A stretch of DNA of 64,000 nt, from positions 84,551-148,550 of the forward strand of contig NZ_BBJS01000023.1 in assembly GCF_000739895.2 (NCBI RefSeq), given 5' to 3'. This DNA is from Sphingomonas paucimobilis NBRC 13935. Its GTDB lineage: Bacteria > Pseudomonadota > Alphaproteobacteria > Sphingomonadales > Sphingomonadaceae. Position numbers and translations under genes: made by a program. The notes beneath the pieces were generated by a model, which saw only the letters and a program-made list of their open reading frames with translations, had not been told where the DNA came from and did not search any database. Below are positions 25,901 through 34,296 of the stretch, one piece after another. Every line of letters begins with the position of its first letter. Positions within the stretch are counted from its first letter, which is position 1.

Positions 25901-28900
25901 TTAAAACTTGTAGGACACTCCGACATAGGCGCGCCGACCCGAATAGACGTTCGAGATGAAACGGTCCTTCGTGTCGTTGCCCAAATGTGCCCGTTCCTCC
26001 GACTTGGTCAGGTTGATGACCGAGGCGGTTAACTGGAGATTGTCGATCAGGTTGAAGGCGGCGTTCAGATCGACCTGCTGATACGGGTCAGAATAGACGT
26101 TCAGGCCGGAGGACAGGCCGCGCACGACCTCGCCGCGCCGGTTGTAGGAGGCGCGGAGCAGCACCGGCCCATGCTCGTAGAACACCGAGGCGTTGACCTG
26201 CGTCCTGGCGCTGCCGACGAGAGGCGAACTGCCGACCGAAGAACCGTTGAGCGACACGTCGGCCGTGGACGTGTCGTTGAAGGTGAAGTTCACCTGCGCC
26301 CCGAGGCCGAAGGGCAGCGTATGCTGTGCATAAACCTCGACACCCTGCGACACCGCCTTCGATCCGTTGGCCTGGGTGGCATATTGCTGCACCGTGACCG
26401 TCTCGCCCGCGACCTCCTGCTGAAGGTCGATCACTACCGGAACGATGAAGTTCGACACATCCTTGCGGAACAACGTCGCGCCGATGACCGAGCCGCGATG
26501 GAAATACCATTCGACGCCCACATCATATTGCCAGGCGCTGAAGGGCTTCAGGTCGAAATTACCGCCATTGCCGAACCAGCCCGGCAGCGCGCCGAACTCC
26601 TTGCGATCGAAGACGAACGGATCGGCATTGAACGTCAGCCCCCGCGCCCCGGCCAGGTCGCCGAAATTCGGTCGTGAGATGACCTTCGACACCGCGCCGC
26701 GCAGAAGCAGATCGGACGTCGCGTCCCAAGAAATGTTGAAGCTGGGAAGTATGTCCGTGTAGCTCTTGCGCTCGCTATTCTGGCTGAACACCCTGAGTTC
26801 GCGCTGGCTTTGCGGGATGACCAGGCAATTGCCGTCCTCGCCCAGGGGGCGATTGGGGTCGAACGGTCCGCCAGGGCCGTTCTGGCAATAGTCGTTTTCG
26901 TAATAAAGAACGTCGGTCGAAAGTCCGCTCTGACGCGTATTGACCAGGCGCACGCCAAGATTGCCCCGCACCCGGTCGGACTTGAAGTTCAGCTGAGCGT
27001 AGCCCGCCCAGATCCGTTCGCCGATGTCATAGACGTTCTGCGGTTCGGCGACGCGCACCGGGCCATTATAGGTTTGGTTCAAATAATCGATATATTTCGA
27101 GATATTGATTGCCGGGAAAGCGGTCGTCTCGAACCCGCCTGCGATATTGCCCAGCGAATTGGGGAAAAAGATTTCCGGCAGCGCCAGCGCACCGCCCGGT
27201 GTATCCTGAAACCTCAGTGTATTCCCCGCGTCGGAATACCATTCGAAACGCCCCGTCTCGCGGTGGATCTTCCCGTCGCGCCACTTCACACCCAGTTGCA
27301 GCGAGTCGATGAACGTCTCGAAATGGCGCGTGACGTCGACCTGGGCGTAACGCTGCGAGATCGAGCTGTTGGTGAAGCCCGACCCCGTCGACCCCAGGTC
27401 GATCTGCGCCACGCCGTTCAGCATGTTCTGGATGATGTCGGGTGAGAACTGCATCGCGATCGACTGGTCGGTGAAGTTCCACGCACTGAGCGAGTTGCCG
27501 TTGACAGTGCCGTTGCGAGGTTTGGCCTGCGCATAGAACTGGAAGGACGGTCCGCCTTTCGCCTTCGTCTTGCCGAGGATAAAGCTGGCCTCCAGCCGGT
27601 CGTGCGACCAATCGCCGCGTACGTCATATGTGTTGGAGACGGTTTTTTCGCGTGTGTATGTGTCCTGCGGCGCGGGCGTTTCCATCGTGCACAGATTGCC
27701 AGCCACGCGACACCCGGTGCCCTCAGGGGGAACCTGGAAGTTGGCGCCGGTCAACACCGTTCCGCTCCTGTCCAGCGTGCCCCCGGTGAAGAAATTGCCA
27801 TAGCCCCATTCGGGGATCTTGATCGTGCTGCTGGTATAGTCGCCGTTGAGCTGGAACCGGAAGTAATTGGCCGTGATCGTCATGTTGTCGAACGGCTTCA
27901 TCTGGGCCGTCGCCTGGATGCCCAGCCGCTTGCGCTTCTGATCGAGGATCGTCTCGCTGACCGATTGCGGCGCCCAATAGCCGCTATAGCGCTTACTATC
28001 GCGCGTGCTAACACCGCCATTCTGGCCGTCATTCCAATAGTTTATGGCATCGTCATTGGCATAGGCCTTGCCGTTCACATCCGTCGCGGGCTGTGTCGTC
28101 CTGTCGTCCGTCCACCAGTGCCAGGAATCACCCGATGCGCTCAGCGAGCGGTTTGTACGTTCCTGATAGGTCGCGCCGAGCAGCAGGCCGAAGGTCTTCT
28201 CTTCATTATGCCAGGAGACGAGGCCCGAGACGTTGGGTTCGACCTTACGCGTGACATCGGCATAGGTGCCCTCGACCGAGATGTTGCCCGACCATGGCTT
28301 GAGATCGAAAGGTCGACGGGTCCGGTTGATGATGACGCCGCCCACCCCGCCTTCGTCGAGCCGCGCCTCGGAGGATTTGTAGACCTCGACGCTGCCGATC
28401 AGCGTCGAGGGCAGCAACAGATAGTTGAACGAGCGCGACGGGTCACCGCTGTCGGCCGAGGCGATGAAATTGCCGTTGAGTTCGGTCAGCGTCAGGTCGG
28501 AGCTGAGGCCGCGAATGCTGACCCGGCTACCTTCGCCACCATCGCGATCGATGATGACGCCAGGCACGCGCTGCAGCGAGTCCGCGACGTTCTTGTCGGG
28601 AAACTTGCCAACATCTTCGGCCGTGATGACATCGACAAAGGCGTTGGCCTCGCGCTTCTGCGACAGGCTTTCCTCGATCGACCGGCGATAGCCGGTGACG
28701 ACGATATCCCCCGCGTCGCTCGTCGCCTGGGCATTGCCGGCCGCGGAGGAGTCGCCGGTCACGCCGGAATCGGCCTGGTTGCTCAGCGGGTCCTGGACTT
28801 GGCCCGCCACCGGGGCCTGCTGGGCATGCGCCGCCGGGGTCATGGCCGCCATGACGCTGACCGACGATAAGAGACCGATTGCCATCCTGCGGCGCAGGGC

Positions 28901-28930
28901 TGCCGATCCCACTCTATGCACGAAGCTCAT
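25901..28930 (-). CDS. TonB-dependent outer-membrane receptor for mannosides (inferred)
   Basis: A 1009-residue outer-membrane transporter. It has a signal peptide (AIGLLSSVSVMAAMTPAAHA), a TonB-box-like DIVVTGYR at about residues 85-92, a plug domain (ITAEDVGKFPDKNVADSLQR, then GSRVSIRGLSSD), and a 22-strand barrel ending in the aromatic GVSYKF. Start 28930 is chosen over 28960 because GGAGGAAA precedes it. No SusD-like partner or FecA-type signalling domain is present. It lies in the middle of the mannosidase operon, with a palindrome in its 191-base upstream gap. The substrate, probably mannose-containing oligosaccharides, is inferred from neighbours. Confidence 0.92.
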   Translation of the reverse strand: MSFVHRVGSAALRRRMAIGLLSSVSVMAAMTPAAHAQQAPVAGQVQDPLSNQADSGVTGDSSAAGNAQATSDAGDIVVTGYRRSIEESLSQKREANAFVDVITAEDVGKFPDKNVADSLQRVPGVIIDRDGGEGSRVSIRGLSSDLTLTELNGNFIASADSGDPSRSFNYLLLPSTLIGSVEVYKSSEARLDEGGVGGVIINRTRRPFDLKPWSGNISVEGTYADVTRKVEPNVSGLVSWHNEEKTFGLLLGATYQERTNRSLSASGDSWHWWTDDRTTQPATDVNGKAYANDDAINYWNDGQNGGVSTRDSKRYSGYWAPQSVSETILDQKRKRLGIQATAQMKPFDNMTITANYFRFQLNGDYTSSTIKIPEWGYGNFFTGGTLDRSGTVLTGANFQVPPEGTGCRVAGNLCTMETPAPQDTYTREKTVSNTYDVRGDWSHDRLEASFILGKTKAKGGPSFQFYAQAKPRNGTVNGNSLSAWNFTDQSIAMQFSPDIIQNMLNGVAQIDLGSTGSGFTNSSISQRYAQVDVTRHFETFIDSLQLGVKWRDGKIHRETGRFEWYSDAGNTLRFQDTPGGALALPEIFFPNSLGNIAGGFETTAFPAINISKYIDYLNQTYNGPVRVAEPQNVYDIGERIWAGYAQLNFKSDRVRGNLGVRLVNTRQSGLSTDVLYYENDYCQNGPGGPFDPNRPLGEDGNCLVIPQSQRELRVFSQNSERKSYTDILPSFNISWDATSDLLLRGAVSKVISRPNFGDLAGARGLTFNADPFVFDRKEFGALPGWFGNGGNFDLKPFSAWQYDVGVEWYFHRGSVIGATLFRKDVSNFIVPVVIDLQQEVAGETVTVQQYATQANGSKAVSQGVEVYAQHTLPFGLGAQVNFTFNDTSTADVSLNGSSVGSSPLVGSARTQVNASVFYEHGPVLLRASYNRRGEVVRGLSSGLNVYSDPYQQVDLNAAFNLIDNLQLTASVINLTKSEERAHLGNDTKDRFISNVYSGRRAYVGVSYKF

Positions 28931-29048
28931 TTCCTGTTTCCTCCCTCTATGCCACGGCACCGATGGCGGCTTTTCGGCCGGCTCGTTGCTTCTAGCCCGT
29001 GGCGTTCATCTCACCCTGACAAGTGAAGCATGTCGTCAATTTCGTCGG

Positions 29049-29062
29049 ACTGGTTGACCAGT
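29049..29062. promoter_or_regulatory. Perfect palindrome upstream of the TonB receptor, GntR-like operator candidate
   Basis: ACTGGT-TG-ACCAGT is a 6-2-6 perfect inverted repeat 120 bases before the receptor start. The TGGT-N-ACCA form resembles operators of FadR-subfamily GntR regulators. No GntR gene is in the window. Confidence 0.5.
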
Positions 29063-29121
29063 TCTGCTATGTGAAACTCCGCAGGCATCGCGCATGCGCC
29101 CAGGACGACCGGATGGCTGCG

Positions 29122-31086
29122 TCAGCGCCCCTCCTCCTGCCGCCAGAGCGGTGCGGCGATCGCCGCGAATGCCTCGGGCGATGCCTTTTCTACCGCGCGG
29201 TCGAAGGTCAGCAGGCCGTTGATCTCGTCTTCGACGTCGGTGGTTTGGGTGTAGACGGCGGCACTCAGCCCGTGATCGCGCGCCTGGCGGATCACCCTCT
29301 CCATCTTGAGACGATACCGGGCGAGGTAGTCCGCGCCGTCTTTGGCCGCCTGATACCCCCAATTGGTCTTGCCCGGCCGCCAGAGGTGAGCGGCAACCGG
29401 CAGGCCTATCCCGCCATATTCTCCAAGGACCAGCGCGCGACGGCTCTGTCGCGTCGGGGTGTTGGGAACATCCTCATAGGTATGGATATCGAACACGTCG
29501 GAGACATCGGGTGCGACGTCCAGCCATCCGCTGTCGGCGTTGACCAGGCGGCTGGGATCCATGCCCTTGACGTAGCGCGCTAAGGTCGCGGAGTCGTACT
29601 GCCCCCATCCCTCGTTGTTGACGACCCACAACACGATCGACGGAAAGGCGCGAAGCCCGCCGATCATGCGCGTCAGTTCGTTCTGGTTCTCCGCCATCAT
29701 ATCGGACGACATCACGGCCTGCGCCTTGCTCGCGCCCGTGACGAACTGGTCCTCGCCACCGCCCGAAGGCATGTCCTGCCAGATCAGCATGCCGAGCCGG
29801 TCCGCATCGTGATAATATTGTGCGGGCTCGACCTTGATGTGCTTGCGGACCATGTTGAAGCCCGCTTTCTTCAACCATTCCAGGTCATACCGCATCGCCT
29901 CTTCGGACGGCGGGGTCCACAGGCCGTCGGGCCACCAGCCCTGATCCAGCGTACCGTTCTGAAAATAGGGTTTGTTGTTCAGCAACAAGGCGGGCTGGCC
30001 TGCTACCTGGCCTGGCCCAACCGAGATCTTGCGCATCGCGAAATAGCCTTCGACCATGTCGCGTGGCGCGCCCGTCACCACGGCCCGGGCATAGTTCTGA
30101 TCCTCTGAGGGCGTGAAGCGCGCATCATATGCAACGCGATCGCGTTCCGACTTGCCCGCATAGGGATCACGGACCGTCACCAATTCCGTGGTCAGATCAT
30201 AGAGGAAAGGCTGTTCCGGCGACCAAAGCCGGGCATTCGGGATCGCCAGCGTGGCGCGACGATTGGCACGGATGACGGTCGACGCGATGGCCTTGCCGCC
30301 GCTATGCGCGGTGATCCGCACGGCGTCGGTATCGGAAGCCCAGGCGTTGAGCGCCACTTCGACATCGATGACGCCGCGGTCGATGTCGGGGGTCGCGCGG
30401 ACATCCGCGATATGCAATTTGGGCACCGGCTCCAGCCACACCGTCTGCCAGATCCCGCTGACCGCTGTATACCAGATGCCCGAGGGATCGAGGCTCTGCT
30501 TGCCGCGTGGTTGGCTTCCCGAGGACGTCGGGTCGGCCACCTGAACCAGCAACTCGTTCTCGCCGGGCTTCAACTGGTTCGTGATGTCGAAGCCGAAGGC
30601 ATCGAAGCCGCCCTTATGCGATCCGGCGACCGCGCCGTTGACCCAGACGACCGTACTGTGGTCGACGCCGCCGAAGTTGAGCATCACCCGCTGCCCCGCC
30701 CAGTCCGCTGGTACGGTAAAGCGCCGCCGGTACCAAATGCGGTCTTCGGGCAGGACGCGACGCGCCACACCCGACAGGCGCGACTCCACCGGGAATGGTA
30801 CGAGAATCCGTCCATCCATCCGGCTCGGCTGCGGTGCCGACGCCTTGGTGATCGCATAATCCCAGCGGCCGTTCAGGTTCTGCCAGGCGGTGCGCTTCAT
30901 CTGCGGCCGTGGATAGCTTTGCCAGACATTGTCGGCCGTCACGGCCCGGCCCCAGCGTGTCGCAATCAGGCCAGTATAAACTCCGTCCTTGACGCCATTC
31001 TGCGCGGTCTGCGCCTGGGCGCCGCTCGTGGTCGCAAAGGCCAGGAGCATGGCGGCGGCAAGTCTTGGCATGGGCATTCCCATCAT
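29122..31086 (-). CDS. GH2 family glycoside hydrolase (beta-mannosidase or beta-galactosidase type)
   Basis: A 654-residue secreted GH2 enzyme with a signal peptide (PRLAAAMLLAFATTSGAQAQ), an N-terminal jelly-roll sugar-binding domain (WYRRRFTVPADWAGQRVML, FGGVDHSTVVWVNG), an immunoglobulin-like domain and a TIM barrel. The acid/base Glu is in WVVNNEGWGQYD and the nucleophile Glu in LVLGEYGG. The ATG at 31086 overlaps the stop of the preceding GH92 gene (ATGA), supporting coupled translation. Within an alpha-mannan or N-glycan locus, a beta-mannosidase that removes the Man-beta-GlcNAc core would make sense, but GH2 specificity cannot be read from sequence here. Confidence 0.88.
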   Translation of the reverse strand: MMGMPMPRLAAAMLLAFATTSGAQAQTAQNGVKDGVYTGLIATRWGRAVTADNVWQSYPRPQMKRTAWQNLNGRWDYAITKASAPQPSRMDGRILVPFPVESRLSGVARRVLPEDRIWYRRRFTVPADWAGQRVMLNFGGVDHSTVVWVNGAVAGSHKGGFDAFGFDITNQLKPGENELLVQVADPTSSGSQPRGKQSLDPSGIWYTAVSGIWQTVWLEPVPKLHIADVRATPDIDRGVIDVEVALNAWASDTDAVRITAHSGGKAIASTVIRANRRATLAIPNARLWSPEQPFLYDLTTELVTVRDPYAGKSERDRVAYDARFTPSEDQNYARAVVTGAPRDMVEGYFAMRKISVGPGQVAGQPALLLNNKPYFQNGTLDQGWWPDGLWTPPSEEAMRYDLEWLKKAGFNMVRKHIKVEPAQYYHDADRLGMLIWQDMPSGGGEDQFVTGASKAQAVMSSDMMAENQNELTRMIGGLRAFPSIVLWVVNNEGWGQYDSATLARYVKGMDPSRLVNADSGWLDVAPDVSDVFDIHTYEDVPNTPTRQSRRALVLGEYGGIGLPVAAHLWRPGKTNWGYQAAKDGADYLARYRLKMERVIRQARDHGLSAAVYTQTTDVEDEINGLLTFDRAVEKASPEAFAAIAAPLWRQEEGR

Positions 31087-33467
31087 GGCTTCTGACCTTC
31101 TGCGGACATCGATGGCGGCGCGGCGTCGGGCGCGCTTCCCCATTCGCGGTTGGGGTTCGGCCCCATGACGAATGCCAGCACGGCCCCGTTCTTGATGTCG
31201 TCATGGCTGAACCAGGGCTTAGTCCAGGGGCGGCCGTTGAGCGTCGCCGACTGGATGTACCGGTTGGTCGCGGAGTTGTTGGTCGCGACCACCTCCAGCG
31301 TGCGACCATTGCCCAGCCGCATCTTGATCCGCTCGAAAATCGGGCTGCCGATCACATAAAAAGGCATCGACGGATCGACGGGGTAAAAGCCCATCGCGCT
31401 CAGCACATACCAGGACGAGGTCGATCCCTGGTCGTCCATGCCCGGATAGCCGTTGCCCGTGGCATCGCTGCCATACAGGTCCGCCAGAATGCGCCGGACC
31501 AGGGCCTGTGTCTTCCAGGGCTGACCCGCCCAGGCATAGAGATAGGGCGCATGCTGATCGGGCTGGTTGCCCTGCACATATTGCCCGATCACACCGGTGC
31601 AATCGCGGCATATCCCCTTCGGCGCATAGGGCGTGGTGAAAAACGCATCCAGCTTCGCCGCGAACGCCGCGCGTCCGCCCAGCAAGTCGCGCAGGCCCGA
31701 CACGTCGTGGGGCACGAGCCACAGGTTCGACCAGCCCGATGCCTCCTTGCTAGCGAAATTATAATAGGGCTCACGCGGATCGAAGGGAGATATCCAGCGA
31801 CCATCCTCGGTCCGGCCGCGCATGAAGCCCGTCTTGCGATCGAAGACGTTGCGATAATTGCTCGCGCGCCGGGCAAACATCACCGCATCCTCGGTCCGTC
31901 CCAGCCGTGTCGCCATTACCGACAGGGCATGATCGTCCCACGCATATTCCAGCGTCTTGTCCATGCCCGCCTTGCCACCGGCATAGGGCGGGCTCGGGCT
32001 GCCCTCCGGCACGATGTCCGAAATCCAGCCGCGCGCCAGATATTCGTTCAGATAGGCGCGCGGCCCCTTGGGATCGGTGGCGTTGCGCCGGAGCGCTTCG
32101 TAAGCGGCGGCGTAGTCGAACGGCACGCCTCGCTGCATCGCCCCCAGATACATCAGAACCGCGTGATCGCCGTGGAACGAGCTGTTCATGAACCCACGCT
32201 CGCCCGCATCGTCCAGTTCGGACTGCATCACGCGCGCCAGCAATTTGGGCTCCATCAACTCGAGCAGCGAGAGCTGATTACGTGCCGTATCCCAATAGGG
32301 GACCGCGCTGTAGCGATCATGCGATACCGTCACCGTTCCGCGTGGGCCAGTCAGCGTCTCCCCCGCCTTGGCGATGAGACGTGGGCTGGCAAAGGACTGA
32401 AACAGCGTGGAATAAAATAGCCGCCGCTGTTGTGGCGTGCCACCCACCACCTCGACCCGATCGAGCAGATCTGCCCAAGCACCGCGCGCCGAAGCGCGGA
32501 TACGATCGAAATCCCAGCCGGGATTTTCGGCCGCTAGCCGACGCTCAGCCTCGGCATAGCTATGGCCGTGTGCGATCTTGACCAGGATCGTCTCGCCCTG
32601 TTGCGTCGCGAAGCTCGCATAGGCTCCGGCAAAGGCACCGGAGACCTTGCGCCGGTCGGCGGTGACATCCTTGTCGCCGATGCCCCAGACCGGCCGATCG
32701 CCGGGCGCCTTGCGAAAGGTCCCCATGTCGCGGATCGGACGGGAGAACATCGCCACAAAGTAGGGACCGTCCGCGGAGTCTTCGTCCTGCCCATCCTGCG
32801 CTGCGCCGCGGATCGTCCGGTCGCCGACCATTTCCACCGTGCCCCCTGCCCGCGGCAGATTGATGATGATGCTGGCACGGTCGGTCCGGGGAAAGGTGAA
32901 ACGCATCATGCCGGTCCAGCGGGTCGCGGTCAGTTCCGTTTTCGTCCCGTTGTCCAGATTGACAGAATAATATCCCGGGGCAGCGTTTTCCCGCGCCTTG
33001 TCGTAATGTACGGACGTGTAGGCGGGGGGCACCGTCCAGTCGCCGACGATCGGCATGAAGATCGGCTTGGCCCGGCCGCCATAGGTCGCGCCGCCGCCTG
33101 CCGTGAAGCCTAGCATCGTCGGGTTCGGATAGTGGTAGGGCGTAGGAACGCCAGTCGGGTAGCTGAGCTCGATATTAACGTTGACCGGCGCGACCTCCAC
33201 CGAGCTGTGCGGTAATCTTGCACCCGGCGAGGTCTGGCCGGAATAAACCGGCTCGCCAGGCGGAGGCGCATTGCCGATCAGGTCGCGCCTGTCCAACGGC
33301 GCGGTACCGACCAATGGACTGGCCAAATCGACGGGCGTGCTAGGTTCCGATGGAAGCGATTGGCCGGAAACCGCGGTCGTCAGCAAGATACTCGCGGTAG
33401 TAAGCGATCCAATCATGATCGACGGCAAATGACGGACGCGTGGCGTCAACTCTCGTAAACCGGACAC
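31083..33467 (-). CDS. GH92 family glycosidase, divergent, with Gln at the catalytic-acid position
   Basis: A 794-residue GH92 protein and the first gene of the minus-strand operon. The GTG at 33467 is preferred because GGAGGGG lies seven bases upstream; the ATG at 33485 is inside that site. A signal peptide follows (SLTTASILLTTAVSGQS). The N-terminal region is unusual (YPTGVPTPYHYPNPTMLGFT). The acid block reads VQGNQPDQHAPYLYAWAG, with Gln (codon 31563-31565) in place of Glu. The base block is also altered (GMDDQGSTSSWYVLSAMGF). A pair of cysteines (GICRDCTGV) precedes the acid block. As in the second GH92, cleavage of mannosyl-phosphate bonds is a possibility; loss of activity is the alternative. 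Confidence 0.88.
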   Translation of the reverse strand: MSGLRELTPRVRHLPSIMIGSLTTASILLTTAVSGQSLPSEPSTPVDLASPLVGTAPLDRRDLIGNAPPPGEPVYSGQTSPGARLPHSSVEVAPVNVNIELSYPTGVPTPYHYPNPTMLGFTAGGGATYGGRAKPIFMPIVGDWTVPPAYTSVHYDKARENAAPGYYSVNLDNGTKTELTATRWTGMMRFTFPRTDRASIIINLPRAGGTVEMVGDRTIRGAAQDGQDEDSADGPYFVAMFSRPIRDMGTFRKAPGDRPVWGIGDKDVTADRRKVSGAFAGAYASFATQQGETILVKIAHGHSYAEAERRLAAENPGWDFDRIRASARGAWADLLDRVEVVGGTPQQRRLFYSTLFQSFASPRLIAKAGETLTGPRGTVTVSHDRYSAVPYWDTARNQLSLLELMEPKLLARVMQSELDDAGERGFMNSSFHGDHAVLMYLGAMQRGVPFDYAAAYEALRRNATDPKGPRAYLNEYLARGWISDIVPEGSPSPPYAGGKAGMDKTLEYAWDDHALSVMATRLGRTEDAVMFARRASNYRNVFDRKTGFMRGRTEDGRWISPFDPREPYYNFASKEASGWSNLWLVPHDVSGLRDLLGGRAAFAAKLDAFFTTPYAPKGICRDCTGVIGQYVQGNQPDQHAPYLYAWAGQPWKTQALVRRILADLYGSDATGNGYPGMDDQGSTSSWYVLSAMGFYPVDPSMPFYVIGSPIFERIKMRLGNGRTLEVVATNNSATNRYIQSATLNGRPWTKPWFSHDDIKNGAVLAFVMGPNPNREWGSAPDAAPPSMSAEGQKP

Positions 33468-33604
33468 GCTAACACCCCTCCACATTCGGGTGGCTTTTCT
33501 ACCGCCCTGCTAATTTACGCCGTGGACTGACGAATCATTATTCCACCACGGTAAATTAGATAATCAAATTGTCAATTAATTGAGAGTTTACAGCAGTCAG
33601 TGAA

Positions 33605-33620
33605 ATGTTAACGATAACAT
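33605..33620. promoter_or_regulatory. Palindromic operator candidate ATGTTA-N4-TAACAT
   Basis: A perfect 6-4-6 inverted repeat in the AT-rich divergent region, about 140 bases upstream of the minus-strand operon start. The shape resembles operators of sugar-responsive LacI/ROK-type regulators. The ROK protein encoded at 17339 is a candidate binder. Confidence 0.5.
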
Positions 33621-33753
33621 AAATAATTGAGGTGCTTCTTCCGTATGTATACGACGTGTGCTGTAATCGATTGTATTAGGTCTAACGTCGATATGCCATT
33701 TAGCATTTAACGCCAATTGGAATAACCGAAACTCGACCTGAATAATATATTAT

Positions 33754-33765
33754 GATAGCGCTATC
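33754..33765. promoter_or_regulatory. Palindromic operator candidate GATAGCGCTATC
   Basis: A perfect 12-base palindrome with a central CG, typical of LacI-family operators. It lies between the divergent GH92 genes, 149 bases from the other palindrome and 530 bases before the plus-strand GH92 gene. Confidence 0.5.
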
Positions 33766-33944
33766 CATGAGCGTTTGGCATGCATTGAAAAATTTACAGC
33801 TCAAGCGCTGCTGCCAATTGAATGTAATTGACGCATTCTTGCGATTGCTGCTCCGTTCAAAGTGGTCGGCCTGCCCCTCCCCTTTGAGGTTGCCGCCGTG
33901 GGACGCTCGCTCCCAAAGCGGGATGGTGCGTGTGACCGCAAGGC

Positions 33945-34076
33945 AAGGTCGATCTGTTCTTCGCAATCAAACGGACGTCGAAGATCGCTTTTGCCAGCCT
34001 TCGCGACCAGGCAAACATCGCCAATGCCGTCGCCTTCCTCGACAAATTGGTCGATACAGTGCCCTATACGACCTAC
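33945..34076 (+). pseudogene. Degenerate fragment of an IS481-type transposase
   Basis: One frame reads KVDLFFAIKRTSKIAFASL, then VAFLDKLVDTVPYTTYFW. These match the rve-domain segment of IS481-like transposases (the usual LFVAIDRTSK and the VPY motif before LTDNG). The catalytic Asp of the first segment is replaced by Lys and no ends are visible. Confidence 0.6.
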
Positions 34077-34296
34077 TTTTGGTCACAAAAGCCCCCTGCC
34101 GGCTTTCGGGTATCGGACATCCATCCGTGCCAGCCTCAGCAATCCGCTATGGCCGGATGAGATGTCCAATTTGTCAGGATAGGATGACGGTGTCCCCGCC
34201 CCTCGTACGCACGACAACCGAGCCAAACAGTTGAAATCATGGACGTACAGCGGCGAGCGACTTCCGTCAGATGCCCCGGGATGCTTTAATGCGACC

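Larger units (their letters stand above)
33468..34296. other. AT-rich divergent regulatory region with two palindromes and an IS481 remnant
   Basis: These 829 bases separate the two divergent GH92 genes. The first 350 bases are the most AT-rich of the window and should hold the main operon promoter. Two palindromes lie at 33605-33620 and 33754-33765. From about 33945 a decayed IS481-type transposase segment begins. Confidence 0.6.

Noticed and set aside
20906..28870. Very long plus-strand open frames opposite the mannosidase and TonB genes (for instance 20906-22525, 22498-24516, 27602-28870)
   Set aside because: They mirror real minus-strand genes in GC-rich DNA, are rich in Arg/Gly/Asp/Val without domain motifs and have no ribosome sites.
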